Source: Pseudomonadota bacterium
Lineage (GTDB): Bacteria; Desulfobacterota; BSN033; G020346125
Assembly: GCA_030673585.1 (NCBI GenBank)
Contig: DAOVIU010000134.1
Coordinates: 1 to 5,244, forward strand
DNA: 5,244 nt
Direction: 5' to 3'
The notes beneath the pieces were generated by a model. It saw nothing but the letters and a program-made list of their open reading frames with translations, was not told where the DNA came from and ran no database searches. A program made the position numbers and the translations under genes. Positions 1 through 5,244 of this stretch are shown one piece after another (positions within the stretch are counted from its first letter, which is position 1; every line of letters starts with the position of its first letter).

Positions 1-99
1 TTAATCACTTGTTCGGCTAGATAGCCGTTTGCGAACTTCCGAGGGAGTATTGATTTTCAAGATGAATCAGCCGGTTTGGACCCAACCCTGAATATCATC

Positions 100-121
100 G
101 ATTTCAATCGCAATTCGATAG
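100..121 (+). repeat. Left copy of a 22-bp inverted repeat
   Basis: The plus strand here reads GATTTCAATCGCAA followed by TTCGATAG. The same sequence with two substitutions occurs on the minus strand at 530-551. The first 14 bases match exactly and 6 of the next 8 match. The two copies face each other, as terminal inverted repeats would, and enclose 452 bp including the small cysteine-pair gene. No target-site duplication is visible at the outer edges (…ATC on the left, TAA… on the right). Confidence 0.5.
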
Positions 122-148
122 TTCTGGCCAGGGTGGTGACTATCGAAT
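113..148. repeat. Perfect 10-bp inverted repeat (hairpin or operator-like)
   Basis: ATTCGATAGT (113-122) is the exact reverse complement of ACTATCGAAT (139-148), separated by 16 nt that contain the palindrome CTGGCCAG (124-131). No T-tract follows on either strand, so it does not look like a terminator. It overlaps the inner part of the left 22-bp repeat. It could be a binding site for a dimeric protein, an RNA hairpin downstream of the 61-aa gene, or chance. Confidence 0.45.
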
Positions 149-202
149 ACAGTTAAATATCTTGCATTTTCTTGTCCGGCCGGTTTACTCTGTCTGATCT
201 AA

Positions 203-388
203 TCATCGAAGGCCACCGGCGCCATAGTGTCGTGCCAGTCTCACTTCGCAATCCAAACAACAAACAATAGCCTCATCAAACTCCTCTGTGTATTTATTAG
301 AGTCATATTCCAGTATTCTCCATCCCGGAGGGAGGCCCTGTTTTTTCCAATCGATTTCTTTCCTACACCAGTCACATTTATAAATCAT
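203..388 (-). CDS. Small cysteine-pair (zinc-ribbon-like) protein of unknown function
   Basis: A 61-residue, mainly soluble protein. It carries CDWC at residues 5-8 and CCLDC at 43-47, giving two Cys-x2-Cys knuckles about 35 residues apart (C5/C8 with C44/C47; C43 is spare). This layout fits a small zinc ribbon that binds one structural zinc ion. Between the knuckles are a PPGW motif (20-23) and an acidic stretch (EEFDE, 35-39). There is no membrane segment or signal peptide. The ATG is preceded by AAGG at 397-400 with an 8-nt spacer, a reasonable ribosome site. It stands alone, 282 nt after the symporter gene and after an AT-rich leader, so it is probably transcribed separately. I do not recognise a named family. 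The well-placed cysteines and ribosome site favour a real gene over a chance frame. It sits inside the inverted-repeat pair at 100-121 and 530-551. Confidence 0.68.
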   Translation of the reverse strand: MIYKCDWCRKEIDWKKQGLPPGWRILEYDSNKYTEEFDEAIVCCLDCEVRLARHYGAGGLR

Positions 389-529
389 TTCAAAAACCTT
401 ACTTATTTCATGACCTATTCGATCGCTTATTTAACTATAAAAAAAGGAAAAATTTAGAAAAGTCAATAAAAATCTATATCTTACCTCCAAGTACAAGACG
501 AAATAACCAGCCTATTAGCTCTACCACGT

Positions 530-551
530 CTATTGATTTGCGATTGAAATC
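530..551 (-). repeat. Right copy of the 22-bp inverted repeat
   Basis: The minus strand reads GATTTCAATCGCAA followed by ATCAATAG, matching 20 of 22 bases of the copy at 100-121 in opposite orientation. It lies in the gap between the symporter gene and the 61-aa gene. Confidence 0.5.
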
Positions 552-590
552 TAATACGGATCCAGGATCAGCGAATTTGCATGGTCAGAA

Positions 591-615
591 AGGTAAAGCG
601 CGCCCCCCTTTACCT
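591..615 (-). terminator. Hairpin downstream of the symporter gene, weak terminator candidate
   Basis: On the minus strand AGGTAAAG (608-615) pairs perfectly with CTTTACCT (591-598) around a 9-nt G-rich loop. It starts 56 nt after the symporter stop, where the operon would be expected to end. Only a short T-poor stretch (TTCTGACC) follows, so it is not a textbook Rho-independent terminator and might instead be a 3'-end stabilising hairpin. An 8-bp stem of this kind can also arise by chance in a window this size. Confidence 0.3.
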
Positions 616-670
616 AGTCGGGTGCATCCTCCTTGTGAAAGTAAGATAACCTCCGGTCTGGTCGGGACTC

Positions 671-2257
671 CTAAAGGTATTTCCAGCATCTTTCGATGTG
701 CTCATCCGGGAGTTTTCTCGTCAAAAGGCTTACCACTATCGCCAGCATAAATGAAATCGGCAGCGCGACGAACTGGGCGTCGATCACCGTCCAGGGAAAT
801 CCGGCCAAGGTTGACTTCCCGAAGAGGTAATCGGCAATACCCAGGGCACGAGCCTCCTTGGCATGGAAAAAACCCACCCAGATCATACTGACGATGAACC
901 CCCCCAGGACGCTGGTAATCGCACCGGCCTTGGTCATTCCCTTCCAATAGAGGCCGAAGAGAAAGGAGGGAAGGAAAGTGGCCCCGCAGAGGCCGAAGAA
1001 AATGGCAGTGGCCACGGCGATGATGCTCGGGGAAAAGACCAACGCGAAGGTGATACATAGTAGGATACTCAAGGCGATCCCCAATCGGGTAATGAATACC
1101 GTCGCCTCCCCGTGCTCAATCCTCTCCCCCCTAATTCCCTTCTCAAAAAAATCTCGCCCCAGCGAGGTCCCTCCCACGTGATACTGGGAGCTGAGGGTCG
1201 ACATAGAAGCCGCCAGCATGGCCAAAAGGAACAGCGTTGCAAACCAACTCGGCATGATCTTTCCGACATACAGGGGCATCACCTTGTCGATATTTCCCCC
1301 CGCCATGGTAATGGCAATCTTTCCGAAGGCCTTGTAGAAGATGACGTTGGTGAGGTTGCCCACGGTGAAGGCAATCCCCGTCATAGCCAAGATGAAAATT
1401 CCCCCAACCAGAACGGCCCTGTTTAACTCCCGATCTCGCTTTACCGTCATAAAGCGGAGGACCAGCTGTGGTTGAGCCAAAACGCCGATACCCACGCCAC
1501 AGATGATGGTGGAAATGAGGATCCACCAGTAGGGGGAACCCAACCTAGGCATCTCCGTCCACCCTCGATGACCCAGTTTACTCAACTTCTCGGGGACCAG
1601 ATATGTCATATCCGCCAGGAATTGATGCGCGGGAATCACTCCCCCGGCCAATGCATAGGTGTAAACGAGAAGGACGATCATCATAATTAACATGATGGTT
1701 CCCTGGAAGGCGTCGGTATACATTACCCCTTTCAAGCCTCCCCAAATGACATACAGTGCCAGGATAAGGGAAAAGGCCAGTACCCCCACTGCGTAGGGGA
1801 CGTGGAAATACACCTCGATAAACCGGGATATGCCGATCAACACCGCAGCCGCGTAGATGGGCATGAACAGGAAGATAACGATACCCGAAAACCCTTGGAT
1901 AAAGGCCGATTGATAACGCCTTCCGAGAAGTTCCGGAAAGGTGTGGGCATCTAAGACATGGCCCAATCTCCTGGTTCGCTTCCCGAAAATGGCGAAAGCG
2001 ACGAATATCCCGAAAAAGATATTCATCCAGGTTAACCAAAGGATCCCCATCCCGAAAAGAGATGCGGCCCCTCCGAATCCAATAATGGCAGAGGTACTGA
2101 TGAAGGTCGCCCCATAGGACATAGCCATTATATATGGGTGGACCTCTCGCCCAGCGATCATGTAGTCAGCCGCCGTCTGGGTCTCGCGCCATCCCTTATA
2201 TCCCAAATAGCCGACGATGAGAAAATAGATGATGACCAAGACGACGCTCAAAGTCAT
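671..2257 (-). CDS. Sodium:solute symporter family protein (SSS, PutP/PanF-like)
   Basis: Inner-membrane sodium-coupled uptake protein of the SSS family (TC 2.A.21), 528 residues, with the many hydrophobic segments expected of a 12-13 helix LeuT-fold carrier. Landmarks: first core helix MAMSYGATFISTSAIIGFGG (44-63), the family signature IWGGLKGVMYTDAFQG (171-186), and LAASMSTLSSQ (348-358). In the last, A350, S353 and T354 align by eye with the sodium-2 site residues of vSGLT (A361, S364, S365) and with S340/T341 of PutP, so sodium binding looks intact. The start ATG has only a weak ribosome site (AGGTAAG) but agrees with the hydrophobic N-terminus. The small accessory gene lies 41 nt upstream, suggesting co-expression. 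The substrate cannot be read from sequence. A short organic acid or amino acid would fit the neighbours, but this is inference. It is the last gene of the run; a weak hairpin lies 56 nt after its stop. Confidence 0.93.
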   Translation of the reverse strand: MTLSVVLVIIYFLIVGYLGYKGWRETQTAADYMIAGREVHPYIMAMSYGATFISTSAIIGFGGAASLFGMGILWLTWMNIFFGIFVAFAIFGKRTRRLGHVLDAHTFPELLGRRYQSAFIQGFSGIVIFLFMPIYAAAVLIGISRFIEVYFHVPYAVGVLAFSLILALYVIWGGLKGVMYTDAFQGTIMLIMMIVLLVYTYALAGGVIPAHQFLADMTYLVPEKLSKLGHRGWTEMPRLGSPYWWILISTIICGVGIGVLAQPQLVLRFMTVKRDRELNRAVLVGGIFILAMTGIAFTVGNLTNVIFYKAFGKIAITMAGGNIDKVMPLYVGKIMPSWFATLFLLAMLAASMSTLSSQYHVGGTSLGRDFFEKGIRGERIEHGEATVFITRLGIALSILLCITFALVFSPSIIAVATAIFFGLCGATFLPSFLFGLYWKGMTKAGAITSVLGGFIVSMIWVGFFHAKEARALGIADYLFGKSTLAGFPWTVIDAQFVALPISFMLAIVVSLLTRKLPDEHIERCWKYL

Positions 2258-2298
2258 TGCTTACCTACTCATCTGAATACGTCTGATAAAAAGGTCCC

Positions 2299-2472
2299 TC
2301 AGAACTGCTCCTCGATCTCCCTCTCCTCCTTGGCCCACTTTATTATTTCCGCCTCATCCTCTTCCTCGATCCCTCTATTCCACATAGCGATTCCATAGAT
2401 AATGCACAGGATCGCCGATAGTATGCAGAATAGATAAGCCAACCAACAACCCAATCCCGAAATACCAAACAT
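2299..2472 (-). CDS. Symporter small accessory protein (single-helix membrane protein)
   Basis: A 57-residue protein, short enough to be missed by length-filtered gene calling. Residues 7-31 form one hydrophobic helix rich in Leu, Ile and Cys (C9, C16, C23), ending in YGIAMWNRG (26-34). An acidic tail follows (EEEDEAE at 36-42) and then a lysine/glutamate-rich helix to the end. ATG is preceded by GAGGAAGGG, with GAGG 7 nt upstream. The gene lies 41 nt before the sodium:solute symporter on the same strand. The pattern YxxCxxSxxLCxxYGxxxWNxG followed by a charged tail, encoded directly upstream of a symporter, matches what I know as the symporter small accessory protein family of Desulfobacterota. 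The arrangement parallels yjcH-actP and yhdT-panF in Escherichia coli. The likely role is assembly or activity of the adjacent symporter, inferred from context. Base composition and ribosome binding site support a real gene. Confidence 0.88.
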   Translation of the reverse strand: MFGISGLGCWLAYLFCILSAILCIIYGIAMWNRGIEEEDEAEIIKWAKEEREIEEQF

Positions 2473-2559
2473 TTCCCTTCCTCACCCATCAACCGGAATC
2501 AAAGAAAATAGGGCGAAACAAGAATCGCGCGTTGATTTCGCATGATATGTCCAGGCTTT

Positions 2560-3225
2560 TCAGGCCGGACCTTTGGGCTCCTCAAGCATGGCCGAAACCC
2601 TATATCCCTTGGCCTCCAATTCCTTGACGATGGCCGTGGCATCCGTCGATTCCAACCTCATGACCACCATTCTCCTGTCCCCGCTCGTTTCCGAAGGACA
2701 CGAAACGAAGCTGATAATGTTAGCTCCGTGCTTCTTTATGATCTGGGTAACCCTTGCTAAAACCCCCGCTCTATGCTCCAGATCAAGGCTGAGCCTCGTC
2801 CCCTTCTCCCTTATGCCCATAATCTCAATGAGGGCCTCAAAGATATCCGACTCCGTGATAATCCCCACCAGGCTCCCCGTCTCGGGGTCAACGACGGGGA
2901 ACGATGCCACCTTGTATTTCCTCATGTTCACGGCCGCGACCTCGATCGGGGTATCAGGGGTAACGTTGAAGGGATGTTCCGTCATAATCTCCCCCACCTT
3001 CATCTTTGATAGGAGATAGTTAAGCTCGTGGACGGAAAGGGTTGTGGCACCGGATGGAGAGGCCTTCAGCAAATCGCTCTTTGAGACAATTCCCACCACC
3101 CTCCTTCCGTGTAATACGGGAAGGTGTTTGATACCGCGATTCCTCATAAGCTCCTGGGCATCGGGAATAGATGTATACCTTCCCACGGTAATGGGGTTCT
3201 CGGTCATCCACATTTTCACGTACAT
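2560..3225 (-). CDS. CBS and ACT domain-containing protein (AcuB-like)
   Basis: Soluble 221-residue protein with CBS 1 at about residues 3-55 (IKHLPVL, GIVSKSDLL), CBS 2 at about 75-132 (VGEIMTEHP, ASFPVVD, GIITESDIF) and a C-terminal ACT domain at about 144-217 (LEHRAGVLARVTQII, HGANI). CBS pairs generally bind adenosine nucleotides, and ACT domains often bind amino acids or other small ligands. The domain order, length and the KASPS linker after CBS 1 match AcuB, a protein of the Bacillus acetoin/acetyl-CoA synthetase locus whose exact role is not settled. There is no DNA-binding or enzyme domain, so any control would act through a partner protein. The start ATG follows the G-rich run GGGGGGTAGGG. 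It lies between livF and the symporter pair on the same strand, so it may sense cellular energy and an imported ligand. That role is inference; the domain call is strong. In the ACT domain the common proline before the loop glycine is Ala153, with G154 kept. Confidence 0.92.
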   Translation of the reverse strand: MYVKMWMTENPITVGRYTSIPDAQELMRNRGIKHLPVLHGRRVVGIVSKSDLLKASPSGATTLSVHELNYLLSKMKVGEIMTEHPFNVTPDTPIEVAAVNMRKYKVASFPVVDPETGSLVGIITESDIFEALIEIMGIREKGTRLSLDLEHRAGVLARVTQIIKKHGANIISFVSCPSETSGDRRMVVMRLESTDATAIVKELEAKGYRVSAMLEEPKGPA

Positions 3226-3312
3226 CCCTACCCCCCAAATGTGAAAGGACCCGGGATCTCCTTTGCTTGGGAAGCTCTATTTTCGGTAATCCCCTGCTCC
3301 ATCCTTTCTTGG

Positions 3313-4023
3313 TCATGCCGTAACACCGAGATACGTTTCCAAGACACCTATGCTCTCCTTGAGTTGCTGGGTTGTACCTTCGAACTTAACCGTGCCTTTG
3401 TCGATGATGTAATGGCGATCTGCGACCTCCAAGGCCATTTTCACATTCTGTTCCGCGAGGATGAGGGCAACACCTTCCCCCTTAATCTCCTCAATTGTTT
3501 CCTTGATTTCCTTCACGATCAACGGAGCAAGGCCCTCGGTGGGCTCATCCAAGAGGATCAACGCCGTCTTTCCCAGTAAGACCCGAGCAATAGCCAGCAT
3601 CTGTCTTTCCCCTCCGCTCAAGTGTCCCCCTGGCTGTTTTCTCCTCTCCTTCAATATGGGGAACTTCTCGTAAACCCTCTCCAACTCCTTCTTCTCGCGT
3701 ACCTCCAGTTCTGTCTTCAGCATGGCCAGCCTCAGGTTCTCCTCCACCGTCAGGGTTGGGAGGATTTGCTTCCCCTGGGGTACCAATTTGATTCCCAGTT
3801 GAAAGATTTCGTGGGGCGGTCTCCCCGCGATCTCTATGTCATGAAAGGTGATTCCCCCTTCCCGTGGTGGCGTTAGCCCCATGATGCTGCGGATGGTTGT
3901 GGTCTTTCCGGCTCCATTGCGTCCAAGCAGTGATACAACCTCCTTCTCCTGAACGTTGAGGGAGATCCCATGGAGGATATAACTCGGACCATAATAAGTA
4001 TGAATATTTTCAACCCGAAGCAC
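3313..4023 (-). CDS. livF: Branched-chain amino acid ABC transporter ATP-binding protein LivF
   Basis: Second ATPase of the Liv importer, 236 residues, full length for the family. Motifs in order: Walker A GRNGAGKTT (34-42), Q-loop VPQ (Q83) followed by the typical GKQILPTLTVEENL, ABC signature LSGGERQ (135-141), Walker B ALILLDEP (154-161, E160) and EQN (191-193) at the H-loop. A glutamine in place of the H-loop histidine is a known trait of LivF and does not indicate damage. Translation starts at GTG. This start is well supported by AGGAGG at 4030-4035, 6 nt upstream, and by the TAGTG junction with livG, which implies translational coupling. An 87-nt gap without an obvious terminator separates it from the CBS/ACT gene downstream. 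Substrate class is inferred from the family. Confidence 0.96.
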   Translation of the reverse strand: MLRVENIHTYYGPSYILHGISLNVQEKEVVSLLGRNGAGKTTTIRSIMGLTPPREGGITFHDIEIAGRPPHEIFQLGIKLVPQGKQILPTLTVEENLRLAMLKTELEVREKKELERVYEKFPILKERRKQPGGHLSGGERQMLAIARVLLGKTALILLDEPTEGLAPLIVKEIKETIEEIKGEGVALILAEQNVKMALEVADRHYIIDKGTVKFEGTTQQLKESIGVLETYLGVTA

Positions 4024-4766
4024 TACAATCCTCCTAAATAGGCTTCCCGAACGCGTGGATCTTTCTCCACTTCTTTCGGTGTCCCTTCGGCGATCTTTTG
4101 ACCATAGTGCATTACAAGGACGGTATCCGAAACGCTCATAACCACATCCATTTTGTGTTCGATGAGGAGGATTGTCAAATTCTCGGTAAGTTTATCTATG
4201 AGCCGAACGATTGCTTGGGTCTCCAGGGAAGACATCCCTGAAGTGGGTTCGTCTAACATGAGGAAGTCTGGTTCAATCGCCAGGGTAATCCCGATTTCGA
4301 GGTGTCTCTGATCCCCGTAAGATAGGTTACGAGCCAATGAGCCCTGGTACTCGATCAATCCGATCTGATTCAAAATCTCCTTAGTCTTCCAATTAGTATC
4401 ATTAAGGCTGGATACCGGTGTGAAATAGGACGATCTCTTCTTGTCCTTCTGCTGCACACCAAGTCGCACATTCTCAAAAACCGTAAGGTTGGGGAAAATG
4501 TTTGTGATTTGAAAGGATCGGGCTAAACCCCTCCGTGCGATAGCATTTGGAGAGAGGTTAGTAATATCCTCTCCCTTGAACTTCACCCTGCCCATTGTAG
4601 GGCGGGTTTTCCCACTGATCACATTAAAAAGGGTTGTTTTCCCCGCCCCGTTCGGTCCAATGATGGATTTAAGCCTCCCCTTTTCCACCTGAAGATCAAA
4701 CCGATTGACGGCGAACATGTTCCCAAAGGCTTTTGTTATTCTCTCCATCTCCAGAATCAACGCCAT
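4023..4766 (-). CDS. livG: Branched-chain amino acid ABC transporter ATP-binding protein LivG
   Basis: Cytoplasmic ATPase that pairs with LivF to power the Liv importer. With the start used here it has 247 residues, normal for LivG. Visible motifs: Walker A GPNGAGKTT (37-45), Q-loop SFQ (Q86), ABC signature LSYGDQR (148-154), Walker B FLMLDEP (168-174, catalytic E173) and H-loop EH (203-204). The signature in the form YGDQR, followed by LEI, is typical of LivG. Start choice: ATG at 4766 gives the usual MAL-type N-terminus and has AGGAG (4777-4781) 10 nt upstream. An in-frame ATG at 4784 would add six residues and overlap livM by 11 nt, but its purine-rich stretch lies too close to the codon, so I consider it less likely. 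The stop codon TAG shares its G with the GTG of livF. All catalytic motifs are intact, so the protein should be functional. Confidence 0.95.
   Translation of the reverse strand: MALILEMERITKAFGNMFAVNRFDLQVEKGRLKSIIGPNGAGKTTLFNVISGKTRPTMGRVKFKGEDITNLSPNAIARRGLARSFQITNIFPNLTVFENVRLGVQQKDKKRSSYFTPVSSLNDTNWKTKEILNQIGLIEYQGSLARNLSYGDQRHLEIGITLAIEPDFLMLDEPTSGMSSLETQAIVRLIDKLTENLTILLIEHKMDVVMSVSDTVLVMHYGQKIAEGTPKEVEKDPRVREAYLGGL
4030..4035 (-). promoter_or_regulatory. Ribosome binding site of livF (decides the GTG start)
   Basis: AGGAGG on the minus strand, 6 nt before the GTG of livF and inside the last codons of livG. This near-perfect Shine-Dalgarno sequence fixes the non-ATG start and indicates coupled translation of the two ATPases. 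Confidence 0.85.
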
Positions 4767-4773
4767 TGCGTGA

Positions 4774-5244
4774 TCACTCCTCATCTTCCCTGCCCGTATC
4801 CGTTCCAGGCGCAGGGAGATTGTCTTTCAATTTTCGAGATAATTCCCGCTCAATGGTCGGATTTCCCTCTTTCAAAAGATTCGCCGTTGTCTTTTTGCCC
4901 TCCCGTGGCTCCGCGCGCCAAAGGCCGCGCAGAAGGGCCGGAATAACCTTATCTCGAAAAGTCTCGTAAAGCCCGACGATCCCCCGTGGGGAATAGATGA
5001 CAAACCCCACAAAGATAACCCCCAGGATAAGCCGCCAATGTTCGGTGTAGGAGCTTATGAGATCTTTGGAGAAAAGAAATATCATTGCACCGATTATGGG
5101 GCCGTAAAGGGTCCCCATGCCGCCGAAAAGGTTCATCACAAGGACTTCTGCCGAGATAAACCAGTGAAGGACATCCGGATCGACAAACCTGAGGAGTGCG
5201 AAAAGGGATCCTGAGACCCCCCCGATTATTCCAGAGATAACAAA
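4774..5244 (-). CDS. livM: Branched-chain amino acid ABC transporter permease LivM (partial, 5' end outside window)
   Basis: This is the C-terminal 156 residues of a LivM-type inner-membrane permease, one of the two channel subunits (with LivH) of an importer for branched-chain amino acids or related ligands. The frame is open to the window edge, so the start is missing. Hydrophobic segments lie at about residues 1-19, 34-59 and 71-87 of the visible part. Family landmarks are clear: FVISG at the visible start, the GGMGTLYGP loop (41-49), SYTEHW (65-70), LILG and the terminal SPRG (85-88). The natural partners livG and livF follow at once. The gene ends in TGA, 7 nt before the preferred livG start. 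Oddity: LivM proteins usually stop soon after the PRG motif, but here about 65 further residues follow, and the last 45 or so are strongly charged and probably cytoplasmic. The family call is secure; the substrate is inferred only from the family. Confidence 0.93.
   Translation of the reverse strand, partial: FVISGIIGGVSGSLFALLRFVDPDVLHWFISAEVLVMNLFGGMGTLYGPIIGAMIFLFSKDLISSYTEHWRLILGVIFVGFVIYSPRGIVGLYETFRDKVIPALLRGLWRAEPREGKKTTANLLKEGNPTIERELSRKLKDNLPAPGTDTGREDEE
4777..4781 (-). promoter_or_regulatory. Ribosome binding site supporting the downstream livG start
   Basis: AGGAG on the minus strand, immediately before the livM stop codon and 10 nt before the ATG at 4766. It supports that ATG over the in-frame ATG at 4784, which has no well-spaced site. 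Confidence 0.6.

Larger units (their letters stand above)
1..202. other. No confident gene; start-less open frames and repeats
   Basis: No frame here has a usable start and ribosome site. On the minus strand one frame is open from 198 to 70 (43 codons), stops at TGA (67-69), and continues open for 21 codons to a TAA at 1-3; none of its first codons is ATG, GTG or TTG. On the plus strand a frame is open from 25 to 153 (43 codons, ending TAA) without ATG. The stretch may be decayed coding sequence, or the 3' flank of the 61-aa gene. It also holds the repeats listed separately. Confidence 0.4.
389..670. other. Intergenic gap with AT-rich leader and a start-less open frame
   Basis: This 282-nt gap between the symporter and the 61-aa gene contains, in minus-strand order, the hairpin at 591-615, an open frame at 474-584 (36 sense codons, no ATG) that includes the right 22-bp repeat, and an AT-rich stretch (about 410-480) with long A/T runs that probably carries the promoter of the 61-aa gene. 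I could not place a well-spaced promoter in it. A 17-codon frame starting with GTG at 527 and ending at 474 would encode a hydrophobic peptide (LIGWLFRLVLGG) but has no ribosome site. Confidence 0.4.

Noticed and set aside
227..457. Plus-strand 76-codon open frame opposite the 61-aa gene
   Set aside because: It is antisense to the cysteine-pair gene, has no ribosome site, and its low-complexity hydrophobic content reflects the other strand and the AT-rich leader.
434..466. Promoter-like pair TTGACT (461-466) and TATAGT (434-439) on the minus strand before the 61-aa gene
   Set aside because: Each hexamer is good on its own, but the spacer is 21 nt against the usual 16-18. In such AT-rich DNA this is not enough to call a promoter.
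491..535. tRNA-like GGTAGAGC on the minus strand, resembling the D-arm
   Set aside because: No matching acceptor stem, anticodon arm or GGTTCGAA T-loop can be found at the right distances.
629..637. AAGGAGG immediately before an ATG on the minus strand downstream of the symporter
   Set aside because: The spacing to the ATG is zero and the frame ends after five codons, so no gene is supported.
538..750. Plus-strand 70-codon open frame starting at TTG
   Set aside because: It overlaps the 3' end of the well-supported symporter gene on the opposite strand, has a TTG start without a ribosome site, and shows no domain features.
3445..3453. Glutamine instead of histidine at the H-loop of LivF (EQN), first taken as a damaged ATPase
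   Set aside because: This substitution is usual in LivF proteins; all other ATPase motifs are intact.

Overview
All recognisable genes in this window lie on the minus strand. The content suggests a Gram-negative bacterium. My best guess is Desulfobacterota (former Deltaproteobacteria) or a similar anaerobe, because a sodium:solute symporter preceded by a tiny one-helix accessory gene, next to an AcuB-like CBS/ACT protein and a Liv-type ABC transporter, is a grouping I associate with that phylum. This assignment is inference; the window has no rRNA or other marker gene.

Layout in transcription order, from high to low coordinates. The window opens inside livM (4774-5244, permease, 5' end outside). 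It is followed by livG (4023-4766) and livF (3313-4023), the two ATPases of a branched-chain amino acid (HAAT family) ABC importer. These three are tightly packed: 7 nt separate livM from livG, and livG and livF share one base in TAGTG. After 87 nt comes a 221-aa protein with two CBS domains and an ACT domain (2560-3225, AcuB-like). After another 87 nt comes a 57-aa single-helix membrane protein (2299-2472), then after 41 nt a 528-aa sodium:solute symporter (671-2257). The six genes probably form one operon or two adjoining units. livH and livK would be expected beyond the right edge.

Read together, the cluster looks like an uptake module. The ABC importer would bring in branched-chain amino acids or similar small ligands, the symporter would bring in a second small organic solute with sodium, and the CBS/ACT protein could sense adenine nucleotides and a small ligand. 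The substrates and the sensing role are not shown by the sequence.

Beyond the symporter (1-670) the sequence changes character. It holds one small orphan gene for a 61-aa cysteine-pair protein (203-388), an AT-rich stretch (about 410-480), and several start-less open frames. A 22-bp inverted repeat (20 of 22 matching) at 100-121 and 530-551 encloses the small gene. This end looks like eroded or mobile sequence and is the least explained part of the window. I found no rRNA, tRNA, CRISPR array or transposase.
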